Shown here one piece after another: positions 25,116 to 35,109 of a DNA stretch of 64,000 bases (positions are counted from its first letter, which is position 1; every line of letters begins with the position of its first letter). This DNA is from Cryptomeria japonica (Eukaryota > Streptophyta > Pinopsida > Cupressales > Cupressaceae). The stretch covers positions 105,599,796 to 105,663,795 of the forward strand of contig NC_081415.1 in the NCBI RefSeq assembly GCF_030272615.1, written 5' to 3'. The position numbers were made by a program, and so were the translations under genes. A model generated the notes under the pieces. The model was given only the letters and a program-made list of their open reading frames with translations. It did not search any database and had not been told where the DNA came from.

Positions 25116-26930
25116 AGTTTAATTAATTTATTTTTAATTTATTATTATTATTTTTAATATATATATATATATATAATTTCATGATTAGTTTTAATTTTAT
25201 TTTTGTAAAAAAATAATATATATTTATATCGACTTGGAAAATTGGAATAGAGATTTTTGAAAATAAGTATTCTAATTTGGTAAACATTTATGATAGATTA
25301 TTAAATAAATATGATAATTTATAATGTTATAGTTATAGCAATAAATGAGACTTTGGTGTTTTAATTTGAAGGGAAATGGTGATTTTATTATATTATTTGA
25401 TCTGGAAATTAATTGAATTAGAGAACTTGGTCAGATTGGCATTTTTAAACAAAATAGGAATTACTGTCAGACTGGATTAGCAAACATGGGTGTTTTAATT
25501 ATTTTATTTGCATTTACTTTCAAAACTGTAAATCCCTTGTCATACATACCTAATGTTGTCATGTGGGTGTTTTCATGGTTGTTATTGTTTCTTGTCAAGG
25601 GTTTGTCAGTTAGTACACCTCATGTGAGGGTTCGTTTGGCCGAGTAGGTTTTACTACCATATTGAACTTTGTGTCTTATTTCATGTTACACCTGGGGTGG
25701 GAGTTCTTGTGTTTTTGGTTAAGTGTCATATGGGAGAGTGGCTTTCGATTAGGGGTCGCGCCCAAAGTGGTTGTAGGGTAACCCATTGAAATTTTGTTTA
25801 AGTGGTAACTTAATAATATTTAGGGGAGTTGGTAGATGAAACACTAAATAAGATAATTGACCCTCGCTCATGGTTGAGTGCTAGTACAAACTCACGATGC
25901 AGCGAGAAGGCCTAGAATGGCAAACCAACAACCTTTTCCTCGTGAAAGGATTGTTTGGGTTCACATAAGACTTGGATGGGGGCAAGGGTTCAGGAGAGGT
26001 TACTAGGGTAACCCATGATGGGGGTCAGGACCTATAGAGACCTTCCAGGGTAGCCATACCAAACTATGTGATGACACTCTTCCCGTATGGTCACTAGTGT
26101 ATAGCCTTATTGATTTCACCTGTTTTGATGTGGAGTCATGTTCTATGAGTTTCTATCTATGAGTTGATTTGATGTTTTGTGAAACCATGTATTCTTTCCT
26201 TTGCTTTCTAGTGGGTATTAGTGCTATCTCCTAGCATGGAGGGGTGGTTCTTTTGAGCCACATGGTTGGGTAGTAGTGCCACTTTCCATCGATATCATGT
26301 TTGCTTCCTTCTTGTGAGGGTTTTTTTTGTAGGTGTTCTAGTTTCTCCTTGGACTTGTTCATCTTCTCATTCCAGTTGGGTTTCTTTGTACTTCGTGGAT
26401 CTATTATTGTACATATTTGAACCTTATGAGTTCAGTTGTATCATTGTATTATTATGCCTTCTTGGCATGTTGTAAATTATGTAAATCATTATATGATATT
26501 TATTAAATTCTTATGTTATCCTATAATTTAATTGTAATGTGTTTGAAATATTATAAGTTGACAAATCTTGTAATGGTAATTATGAGGTTATATAATATTG
26601 TATTGTAATTAACTAGATGTATGTAATCTTTAGTATGTAATTGAAGCATGTTTAATTCAGTTCTTTAAATGAATGTCATTGCCATGTATTGAGGATAGTT
26701 AATATACATCATTTTTGGTTAAATGAACCTTAAGCTTTCAGTTTTTTTTAAGGTAATCTTTGTTGGAAACCCTTTAGGATTTGGATGTCTTTTTCTTGTA
26801 TAATTAACCAGTGCAATGTTATATCTTAATGCACCTTAATTATATGTTATGTTTAAAATAAAAAAATGATTTCCGCTTTTATTCATTTGTTTTAGTGTTA
26901 TCCTTTTGGGTTTCTTGGCGAGGCATTACA

Positions 26931-27234
26931 ATCATAATACAATGACTTCATAAAATAGGGTTTCCTTTTAGGGAAAGAAAAGAAAAGAAAATATCCATTG
27001 TCATATATGTGACCTAATGATGAACGATCAATATTTACAATGATAAATTTCATAAAATATGGCTTTCAATGGCACTGCCCCTAAACCCCCTTTCAACCCA
27101 CTCTATGCTCACTTATCATCTATAAAAAAATTTATTGCAAGGTTGAGACACTATTTTTGTAACAAATCTCTCACTTTTCAAACACCTTGCAAGAGCAACG
27201 TGGGGTACCAACATCATGTTTTAATTGCTAGGGT
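26931..27234 (-). mobile_element. C3 3' LTR, first part
   Basis: Matches the C3 5' LTR near 62070-62295 (shared CATAAAATAGGGTT, GACCTA.TGA, and GCAAGGTTGAGACAC phrases). It continues below the solo LTR at 22755-22878. It abuts the end of the RNase H coding remnant near 27235. Confidence 0.7.
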
Positions 27235-27715
27235 CCGAGTGGCCCATAGACTTTGAACACCATCTAAACTAATCTATGCTCACAACCTTATTTAAATAAA
27301 CTACAATATTCATCAAATTTTCCATCTTAACTAGCCTCACCTTGTCATCTTAAACCACATCTATAACAAAATTGTATTGAACAACAATGTGCTTGGTCTT
27401 GGCATGAAATGTTGGGTTCTGAGCTACGTAAGTTGCACTCTGACTATCACAATAAACTCTTATTGCACCTTGTTTTATTCCAATGTCTGAAACAATCTCT
27501 CAAGCCAAATGGCTTATTTACAAGCATGACTAGATGCCATATACTCTTCTTTATTAGTGAACAAAGAAACCACAACCTACCGCTTGATCATCCAACTGAT
27601 TGCACCACCAAATAAAGTAAACGCATAAGTACTAGTGGATGTTTTTCTATCAACATCAACTTCCTAGTTTGAATCCAAATAACCATGAATATTGTATACA
27701 CATAAAATTGGCTAT
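27235..27715 (-). pseudogene. pol: C3 RNase H (C-terminal pol)
   Basis: Minus-strand translation gives copia RNase H phrases: GYLDSN, STSTYAFTLFGGAISW, EEYMASSHA, VYCDSQSATYVAQNPTFHAKTKHIVVQY and a closing LVKMENLMNIVVY. Stops interrupt it at several places. The YCDSQSA motif is the diagnostic part. An LTR-like insertion separates it from the RT end at 28796. Confidence 0.85.
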
Positions 27716-28795
27716 GAGCAATTAAATAAATATTTTATATTTATTTAATAAGTATTCTTCTATTAAATAGTTAATTTGAAAAGATTAATTTATTTAATTC
27801 ATTTCATATTCTTCTATTAATTAATTTAACTAAAATATTTAATTAATTCATTCATTATATTCATTTCTTCTAACAAATTAATTAAATATCTAATATTAAA
27901 TTAATTTCTATCCACTATCCTATATCTCATCAATTAAATAATTTCTTAATTATTTAATATCCCTTTTCCAACTCATCTCATCTCCACGTCATCTTCTTCT
28001 TTTCCAACTCATCAATCATGTGGCTAAAGATATTAATATTTTAAAAATATTAATACATCATTATCTTCAAACTTTCAATTTATTCTTCAAATAATGTGTA
28101 CGTACACACATTTCTCAACCTCCTTATATTCTCTACAACCTTCCTACATCTTTGGAGGAAGTTGAGTTCACTTGTCCTCTTATCCCTAAATCTTCTCCAA
28201 CTATCCTATATTCTCTCAAGTCTTCTCCTCAATCAAGGTGAGTCTTCTGACACTTGGCTTCTCCTTCCACCTTTTCCTCCATCTTGTAGGTGTAGGAGGA
28301 ACATCTTCCACCTTTATCTCTCACATCTCAACCTCTTGCTCATAGTCATCCAAATTACAAGATTTAATCATGATTGTTGATCTCTGCCACCTAACCTTAT
28401 GCACTCAAAAATCTATAAATAGAGGTCTTCTAAGTCATTTTTGGAACTAATAGCTAATCTCATAGTCAATCAAGAGTCTTTATCTTTGCATCTGTGAGTT
28501 CACTTGTTTAGCATTTTTAAAGTTTTTGATCAATTTAGCATAAATCATTATCATAGCATTAGTTTTTACATATCATATCAACTACTAGTCTATTCCACAC
28601 TTGCCATCTTGGAAGCTACCAGTTCTTGTCTGAGAGAAAAATCATTTGCAACCAAGAACAATGGGGTTAGGACACAATGAGAGATAAATCATGAAGGTAT
28701 AATCTTTTATTTTGTTTTCATTTCATGTTGTTTCATTGGTTGAAGCTTGAGTTATATTTTCTTGATGGACTAATGAGTTTGTAGGTAATTTTTGT
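27716..28795 (+). mobile_element. LTR-like insertion in C3 RNase H (probable solo LTR)
   Basis: Interrupts copia coding sequence between the CYHDNLIGD stretch and the GYLDSN stretch. It is AT-rich with TTAATTAAT words like the T1 U3, and has a TATA box (TATAAATA) at 28414-28421, about where a Tat LTR would have it. Exact ends and target-site duplication were not resolved. No coding sequence inside. Confidence 0.5.
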
Positions 28796-29177
28796 GAGGT
28801 GAAACTTAAGTTGATACAAATACAAAGGGAAATCTTATCTCCTATCAGATTATCATGATAACACATAGAATACTCTAACGTGCCCTTCATATATTTGAAG
28901 ACTCTTTTAACTACATCCCAATGAAATTTACTATGATTAGACATATATTTGGAAAGAATTCCCACTATTTGGACAATTATTGGTCTAGTACTCTAATTAT
29001 GCCATCCATATTTTATGGGGATGTAGGAAAATATAAAATAGATAACATCATTCCAGCTATAAAGGGGACACATAATGGTCTACAATCTTGCATGTTAAAC
29101 CTCTGCAAAATTGAATTCACATACTCTAGCCTATCCATAGCTTTATGTTGACTCGATCTCTTATAATTTCCATCCCA
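28796..29177 (-). pseudogene. pol: C3 reverse transcriptase, C-terminal end
   Basis: Minus-strand LGMEIIRDR at about 29150-29177, then a decayed stretch and VGILSKYMSNHSKFHWDVVKRVFKYMKGTLEY, the usual link from copia RT to RNase H. The catalytic part of RT is not present upstream; the giant array begins at 29179 and copia sequence resumes only at 54737 with the integrase-RT linker. So the RT core has been lost. Confidence 0.85.
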
Positions 29178-29178
29178 A

Positions 29179-30082
29179 GAAAGCTGTAAGAGTGGGCTGG
29201 ATTTTTGATCACCTAGTTAAGGGGAGAGCATATTCCTTCCACTTTCGAGACAAAGCAATCAATTAGGTTTATTTTATCCTTTCAAATCAATGATTTGCTA
29301 AAATCTATGCGGAGATGTTGCTCCACAAAAACATGATGTTCATTTTATTCCTCCAAAACAATGATTTTCTGATCTATGCAAAAGAAATGGTCAACAAAGC
29401 AAAGTCGATGTTTTTGGTCAGCAAAAGAAATCGGTTAAAATAAAATGGCCCGTTCCACCTGTAAAAAAATAAATTATTAGAGTCCTGCAAGCAAACAAGA
29501 AAATGTTAGATGATTTTGGAGGACTTCCACAAGTCTAAAATTTCAGTTCGGTTACAAAAAATTTTATTATTATTATTTTTTTTGTTTGTCTGTGATGCGC
29601 TATAGAATGGACTGCATGCGCTACAATAAAAACTAGATGTGCTAAAATTATGCTTCTCTGCGCTATACTGTTTCCTTGATGTGCTACTCTGTGCATTGGA
29701 AGCGCTGCTCTATTTTTATTCTCTCTCCCATGCTGAGACCTGCAGGAAAATTAAAAATTTGATGCGCTAACTTCTGAATTGCAAGCGCTGGATGATGGAC
29801 TACAAGCGCTGAACTGTGGATCGGATGCGCTATGCTATTTATTGCATGCGCTACTCTGTGTTTTGCCCACGTCGAGACCTACAGGAAAAGTTTAGTGGGG
29901 TTATGCGCTAAAGAACGATCTTTACGCGGTATAGTATGGGCCCCACGCGCTAAACAGTGAGCGAGATGCGCTAGACTGTTAATTAGATGCACTAGGGAAT
30001 GTTTCCCATGCGCTGATTCCTGTTTCCCGCGGACCTGCAAAAGTGATTAATTTGAAAAACCGATTTGTTATTTGGGGTCGGG
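29179..30082 (-). mobile_element. 5' leader fragment of the next unit, truncated
   Basis: Copy of 46143-47037, i.e. sequence that follows the PBS in the minus direction. It lies beyond the lower LTR of the complete element, which a lone retrotransposon would not have. It ends abruptly at 29179 in copia RT; both copies begin with AGAAAGCTGTAAGAGTGGG. Confidence 0.85.
29590..30025 (-). repeat. TAGCGCAT motif array, leader copy 1
   Basis: About 17 occurrences of (A/C)(A/T)GCGCTA-type words on the plus strand, i.e. TAGCGCAT on the minus (sense) strand, at about 20-30 bp spacing with unrelated spacers. Some show CG to TG/CA changes, as expected from methylated-C decay. The second copy of this block is at 46545-46990. 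Confidence 0.85.
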
Positions 30083-30099
30083 CCCCACGGTGGGCGCCA
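30083..30099 (-). other. primer-binding site, lower LTR
   Basis: Minus strand TGGCGCCCACCGTGGGG, five bases inside the LTR end. TGGCGCC-type primer sites are usual in the Tat/Athila branch and not the Met type of copia. Confidence 0.85.
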
Positions 30100-30103
30100 G
30101 AAA

Positions 30104-31583
30104 TATATGTGGGAAAAGTGGGTGAATAAAACTTAATATGTGAAAATCTTGTTATATACTAGTCCACACACACACACAGGACTTCTTGGTGCAAGCTATG
30201 GAGTAACATAGTATTACTCAGCTTCCCAAGGAGGGTCCCATGGTTCTCTATCTCACAATGTCCCTCAAACCAATGTTTTGCTCTCAGATCACTGAGAAAA
30301 ATTGTTTAGGGATGGCAAATGTGAGAACGAGAGATGCTTTGATAGATTTTAGTATGAAATGGATGTTAAGCTATGTATGATTCTAAAATGCAATAAACTA
30401 GATGATAAGATGAAAAGGTTAGTATGAATACTATCCTAGCATACTATATTTAGCCTATGATTGAGCTAAAATGATAAAGAAAGTACTTTAAACATGCATA
30501 TTTATTCTAATTCCTGATCTAAAAGAGGCTAAATGATGAGCATAAAAATGATATGAAAGCTTGAAAGAATTTGAGCATAAGTGTAATGCTTCAAATTTAA
30601 AGGATTCTATATATGAAAATGGAGGGATGAGAGCTCTATTTATAGCAAGAATAGGGCAATGGATGGTCAAGATTGAATGGTTTAATCAAGGGTTGAGTTT
30701 GAAAGTTGGGGATCCATGTGCACAATTTGCACCAATGAAATGGTGACAAGTGTCAACATAAGATTGGGTTGAAAGAAGGGGTTGGAGACATTGAATGCCT
30801 GAGAAGACCTCATGGTTATCTAGAGGCTAAGGGTCAAGTCTAAGTTAGGATTACCCACTGGATTAGGAGTTAATTCAAGGATAAACCTTTGTGCAAATGA
30901 TTAAGAGATAATCATGTTCAAAGCATTAAAGGCCTGATGAGACCCTTGGGTTGGGTAGAGGTTGAGTCAAAACAAATGTTTTAACCATGTAGGAGGGTTT
31001 GGGTTAACCATTAATGGTTATTGGAGACTTTGTGGATTAAGTGGTTGAAGGTTGGAAGCCTTCAATGGTTATCAAAGACTTTGAGACATTTAGTGGTTGA
31101 AGGTTGAAAGCCTTTAATGGTTATCAAAGACTTTGAGGTTTTGAGAAATGACTTCCCTTTGCTTAGGGATGTGACAAAGTTTAGAGGAGGGGTTAGGTTA
31201 ATTAGAAGTGATTAGAAGATTCTAGAAGGGATTAGAAAGGGGTTTGGGATTTTGCAAGTGGATGGAGGGATAATAGGATTTAATTGATTTAAAGAGATTT
31301 AATTCAATTTGGTTGCAATTTGGGGAAATTAAATAAATTAGATTTATTTAATTTAGGATAACTATTTAATTAAATTTGAATTTAATTAAAAGTGGATAGG
31401 GAGATTTAATTGAATAAAATGATTTATTCATTAAATGGTATAGTGAATTTTATTTAAATAAATTGAGTAATTTACTTAATAAAATAGAAGAATGTGGATA
31501 ATTTAATTAAATTGGATTTAATTAAATAGAGAAATGAACATAAAATATTCATTTAGGAATATGGTCATTTTTATACGTCTACA
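30104..31583 (-). mobile_element. lower LTR of giant element (1480 bp)
   Basis: Read on the minus strand from TGTAGACGTA at 31583 to ...CATATA at 30104. TATA box TATAAATA at 30637-30644 (minus), so U3 is about 940 bp and R/U5 about 500 bp. It is both preceded by a PPT and followed by a PBS, as needed for an LTR shared by two neighbouring units. A (CA)n run lies at 30165-30178. Confidence 0.9.
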
Positions 31584-31600
31584 TTTTGCCCCTCTTTTAA
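31584..31600 (-). other. polypurine tract, lower LTR
   Basis: Minus strand TTAAAAGAGGGGCAAAA immediately before LTR start TGTAGACG. Confidence 0.9.
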
Positions 31601-31783
31601 GTGACGTGTGTGCACATGTTATTTCAAAGAAAATGATGTGTTTTTGTGATTTTATGATCAAATGCAAATTTTGTGTCGCTCTTGTGATTTGTAAGTTGTG
31701 CCCCAGTTTCAATTTGATGTGATGCCTCAGATTTGATATTTGATGGTGATGCCCTAGATTTGATATTTGATGGTGATGCCCCC

Positions 31784-31896
31784 TCGGGAGATGAATCAAT
31801 ATTTTGGTTGAAATTTTTTTATTTTATTTGAGGAGTTGTGTATGATGTGTATGATTTCGTGCATGTGAAAAGTGTGCAAATTGATTCATCTCCCGA
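31784..31896. promoter_or_regulatory. 17-bp perfect inverted repeat upstream of PMD gene
   Basis: TCGGGAGATGAATCAAT at 31784-31800 and its exact reverse complement at 31880-31896, 79 bp apart, between the PPT and the PMD promoter. The second copy (48712-48728 and 48799-48815) has one mismatch. It could be a protein-binding pair or a hairpin; no function is shown. Confidence 0.6.
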
Positions 31897-31977
31897 TAAG
31901 TTATAAATGTTTTGGTATAGGGGAGACCGCGACCATATTACAGGTCCAGTTGGCTAACCCTAATCTCATTTTCCTCC

Positions 31978-31985
31978 TATAAAAG
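31978..31985 (+). promoter_or_regulatory. TATA box of antisense PMD gene, copy 1
   Basis: TATAAAAG in the context TCCTCCTATAAAAGGGG, 74 bp before the ATG at 32059. Spacing fits a plant RNA polymerase II promoter with a short leader. It points plus, opposite to gag-pol. Copy 2 has the same box at 48897-48904. Confidence 0.7.
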
Positions 31986-32133
31986 GGGAAAAGGGCTCAA
32001 ATTAGGTTCATTTGTGCTTTGTTGACTTTGGAGAAAGAGAATTTGCTCTGGAGAGAAAATGCCTATTCCGTATCACAAACACCGATTCGAGCGCGTTCGG
32101 AGGTACCGGAGACCTGTAGCGCGTGGACCACCA

Positions 32134-33172
32134 GTAAGTCAACGTTTTTGACCCTTTTGTGTCTTTTCATTTTGTCATTTTTAGTCATGTTTTGAATTTC
32201 AAAGTTTGGGTTTTACAGTTTAGCACGTCTAGGGCTTAGTTTAGTGCATACGAAGTTTAGAGTAGCGCATCAAGTTAAATTTTAGGGGTCGCGTTCGAAT
32301 TAGATAAGATAGCGCATAAAACTCATAGTTTAACACATGCAGGTATAATAGCGTAGGGCAGTCGTCGGGTAGCGCGTTGGGTCAATTGGTTAGTGCGTAG
32401 GGTAGACCTAGCGCATAGGGGTCGCAGGGGTTCGCATAGGGAAGGAGGTTTAGCGCGTAGGTTTAACCTAGTGCATAGGGCCAAATAGGTAGCGCCTAAG
32501 AGAGATAGATTAGCGCGTAGACAGAGTCTAGCGCATAAGGTAGGTTAGGTGGCACATGGGGAGAAAAGATTAGCGCGTAGAGTCAGTCTAGCACATAGGA
32601 TAGATAGAATAGCGCGTAGGAGAGACAGCCTAGCGCGTGGAAGTTTTTTAGCGCATTGAGCATCTGTTTTAGCGCATCGAAAAAAAATTTGCAGAATGGG
32701 CCAATTTGAAAATTTGTTTTGTTTGCCTGTTGTGATTTGATGGATTGATCCAATATGAGTGTTTGTATAACTTGTTTTGATTTGCGATTGTCAAGTTATG
32801 AATAAATATCAATGTGTTGTATTGATCAAAATATGATTTATTTGTGTGTTCTGTTTCAACTTCAATGTGTGTGAAGCCTGAGTTGTGTTACAAGCTGATA
32901 TGGGTTGGAAACTTGAGTTGTATTACAAGCTGATATGGGTGGGAAACTTGAGTTGTGTTACAAGTTTATGTGATTTTGGTACTTGAGTTTTTTTATAAGT
33001 TTTGATATGGTATTTGAGAACTTGAGTTGTTTTACAAATTTGATATGAAATGATAGGATTTTGAACTTTGATATAGATGAGCAAATTGTTTTATGTTGTT
33101 GATGTTAGTTTGATTTTGATATCTTTATTTTGATGTGAAAACTGATATTGGATTTGTTTTGCTTATTGACAG
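32134..33172 (+). other. intron of PMD gene copy 1
   Basis: 1039 bp, A|GTAAGT donor and TTTTGCTTATTGACAG|G acceptor, T-rich as plant introns are. It joins two frames without a shift. It contains the TAGCGC array and a block of roughly 40-bp repeats (32865-33065) with ACTTGAGTTGTGTTACAAG. The same structure is kept in copy 2 (49053-50091). No transcript evidence is available. Confidence 0.65.
32210..32690 (+). repeat. TAGCGC(A/G)T motif array in PMD intron, copy 1
   Basis: About 20 occurrences of TAGCGCGTAG- and TAGCGCATAG-like words in the plus (sense) direction, mostly 18-22 bp apart, some decayed to TAGTGCAT or TAGCACAT. Copy 2 lies at about 49138-49600. No other stretch of the LTR or pol shows this density. 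Confidence 0.9.
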
Positions 33173-35109
33173 GAGCGATTGGGTGTGGTGCAGTCACGGG
33201 AGAGATTTCTCAGACCGTGGACATTGATACCGTGGTTGTCACAGGCCAACCTGGACATTATTGAGAGATGTGGATTGACCTCTCTCTTGGATATGCCTCG
33301 GTTCACTGTGAACCAAGGGCTTTTGATAGCTTTGGTAGAGAGGTGGCATAGCGACACTAACACCTTCCATTTTGCTACGGGAGAGATGGCAGTCACACCT
33401 GAGGACTGTTACCGGATTTTGCATATTCCTATGGTAGGTGCACTACTACCATACGAACAGTCAGAGGAGGGTGGCACAGAGGCACTACGCCCGATATTTC
33501 AGGATGATACTATCTGTGGTTATGAGATCCCCTAGCAGGAGTTTTTGGACCTAGACTATGCACCCCTACCATCCATTCTAGCAAGGTTTATTGGTGGATT
33601 CCTTTGTCCTGATCACAGGTCAAAGGGATTCTCGGTGGGATGGGGGTTAGTTTTGGAGGAGATGGTGACACAGGGGCGGAGGTTTGCAAGGGGGTCAGCG
33701 ATGTTGGCGCATTTATACAGGAGTCTGCATGAGGTAGTATACCTCGGTTATGACAGTTTGTCAGCTGGTGTGACCCTATTATAGGTATGGTGCTGGGAGC
33801 ACATTCCAACAGCGAGACCACTAGCAAACAGGGACAGGCCCATAGGATGTGCCTATGCCTATGGATACAGGGGTCTAGTTGTCCAGCATAAGCTGGGCAA
33901 ACTAGAGCATTGGAGGAGGGTGTTTGATGATATAGATACGGTCACTTGGAGACTGTACACAGGATGTGAGGTGTGGAGTGAGGATGGGCTGGAGATGCCC
34001 TTTGTATTTATGACTAGGTACCTGATTGGGAGGACCCCATTCGTGATTGAGAGATTCCTGGTGACCCGAGTTTTGAGGCAGTTTGGGTGCAGCAGGGTAT
34101 TCCACAGGGAGCATGTCTTTATGCACGATGGCATTAGGATATAGCAGATTAGGGGCCGACCATTGATAGTGCCGTTGCAGTGGAGGAGTTTGTGGGGTTG
34201 GCTAGATAGATATGGGACTATGCCCCAGAGATTCAGGATGCGGGGATGACAGATGAGTTTGCCCGTTTGTTTGCTGCGTGACCGGTGGCCAGGATCTCTG
34301 ATCTGGAGGAGATGAGGCCAGCGTTTGATTCAGATGAGGAGGAGGGAGATGGGGTAGATGATGGAGATGATGGGGAGGATGGAGGAGGAGGAGGAGGTAG
34401 AGGAGCCAGAGGGAGGCGGGGAGATAGAGGGAGGAGAGGTGTGGATAGAGCTGTTAGACAGGGGAGGATAGAGAGGGGGAGAGGTGGATTGGCTATCAGA
34501 GCCAGTGGAGAGGGGAGTGTGGGGGAGGTGCTAGCTGTAGTGGAGGGTGAGGATGAGCCAAGTCGACCAGCTCAGAGGAGGAGGACAGATGTGCTCCCAC
34601 CTCCAGTACCGAGGACAAGCCGAGTGGGAGGGGTTCCTCCAGCACAGGTACCGCTTCAGGTTTGAGTCCCAGGACATATGGAGGATGCCCAGATGCAGAC
34701 CTTACAGATTACTGTGTAGCAATTGCAGGCACAGATTTTGACCTATCAGCGGTAGATTTCTTAGTTGACCATTGAGAGAGATACCGAGATAGAGTGGGGG
34801 GGACGAGCGGAGGAGGTGGTGGCTAGCATGCAGAGAGCAGCGGTGGGTGGTCACATAAGAGACACCCTGAGAGAGCTGGTGCTGAGGGCCCAGGAGGCAG
34901 AGTACTATAGGTGGCATTATGAGGTAGCCGTACCTAGGGACCGACGAGTATAGAGTTTTTCTCAGTCGAGATCCAGCCGATCTTGAGCTACTGGGTCACG
35001 GTCTGAGAGCCGAGGGGTGACGGGGCCACCGAGACAGGACCCTCCTGGAGATCCAGGGGCAGGGGCATCTAGAGTGAGACCATCTCCATCAGGAGATAGT
35101 CATACTTGA

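Larger units (their letters stand above)
22879..26930 (+). mobile_element. 4052-bp solo LTR (Del/Tekay-like) in C3 3' LTR
   Basis: Starts TGTAGTACTC and ends GGCATTACA, so the termini are short inverted repeats (TGTA...TACA). Flanking pentamers GTCAT (22874-22878) and ATCAT (26931-26935) form a target-site duplication with one mismatch. The uninterrupted C3 LTR at 61985-62295 shows the empty site. No coding frame, PBS or PPT lies inside. TGTA(A/G)T..C ends are typical of Del/Tekay-type chromovirus LTRs; the strand is not certain. Confidence 0.75.
32059..35109 (+). pseudogene. antisense plant mobile domain (PMD) gene, copy 1
   Basis: Two-exon model. Exon 1 (32059-32133) encodes 25 residues beginning MPIPYHKHRFERV and ends at donor GTAAGT. 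The intron ends at acceptor TTGACAG (33172), phase 0. Exon 2 (33173-35109) carries the PMD: WTLIPWLSQANLD, LDMPRFTVNQGLLIALVERWHS, a VTPEDCYRIL stretch, then WCWEHIP. It is followed by an acidic run, a Gly/Arg-rich run (about 34370-34500) and a helical tail ending before TGA at 35107-35109. Lesions: stops at 33533, 33782, 34207 and 34753, and a 1-base deletion near 34088. PMD proteins MAIN and MAIL1 act in silencing and meristem maintenance in Arabidopsis; PMD frames also occur in transposons. The role here is unknown. Confidence 0.8.

Noticed and set aside
29590-30025. GCGCTA words as CRISPR repeats or ordinary satellite
   Set aside because: The motif is only 8-10 bp and spacing is irregular, and spacers are not of fixed length, so neither fits.
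31518-31799. 93-residue minus frame, also present at 48473-48808
   Set aside because: Crosses the PPT-LTR junction; similarity of the two is due to the duplication and not to coding conservation.
33588-34134. Minus-strand frames opposite PMD exon 2
   Set aside because: Shadow frames; the plus strand gives the recognisable PMD in both copies.
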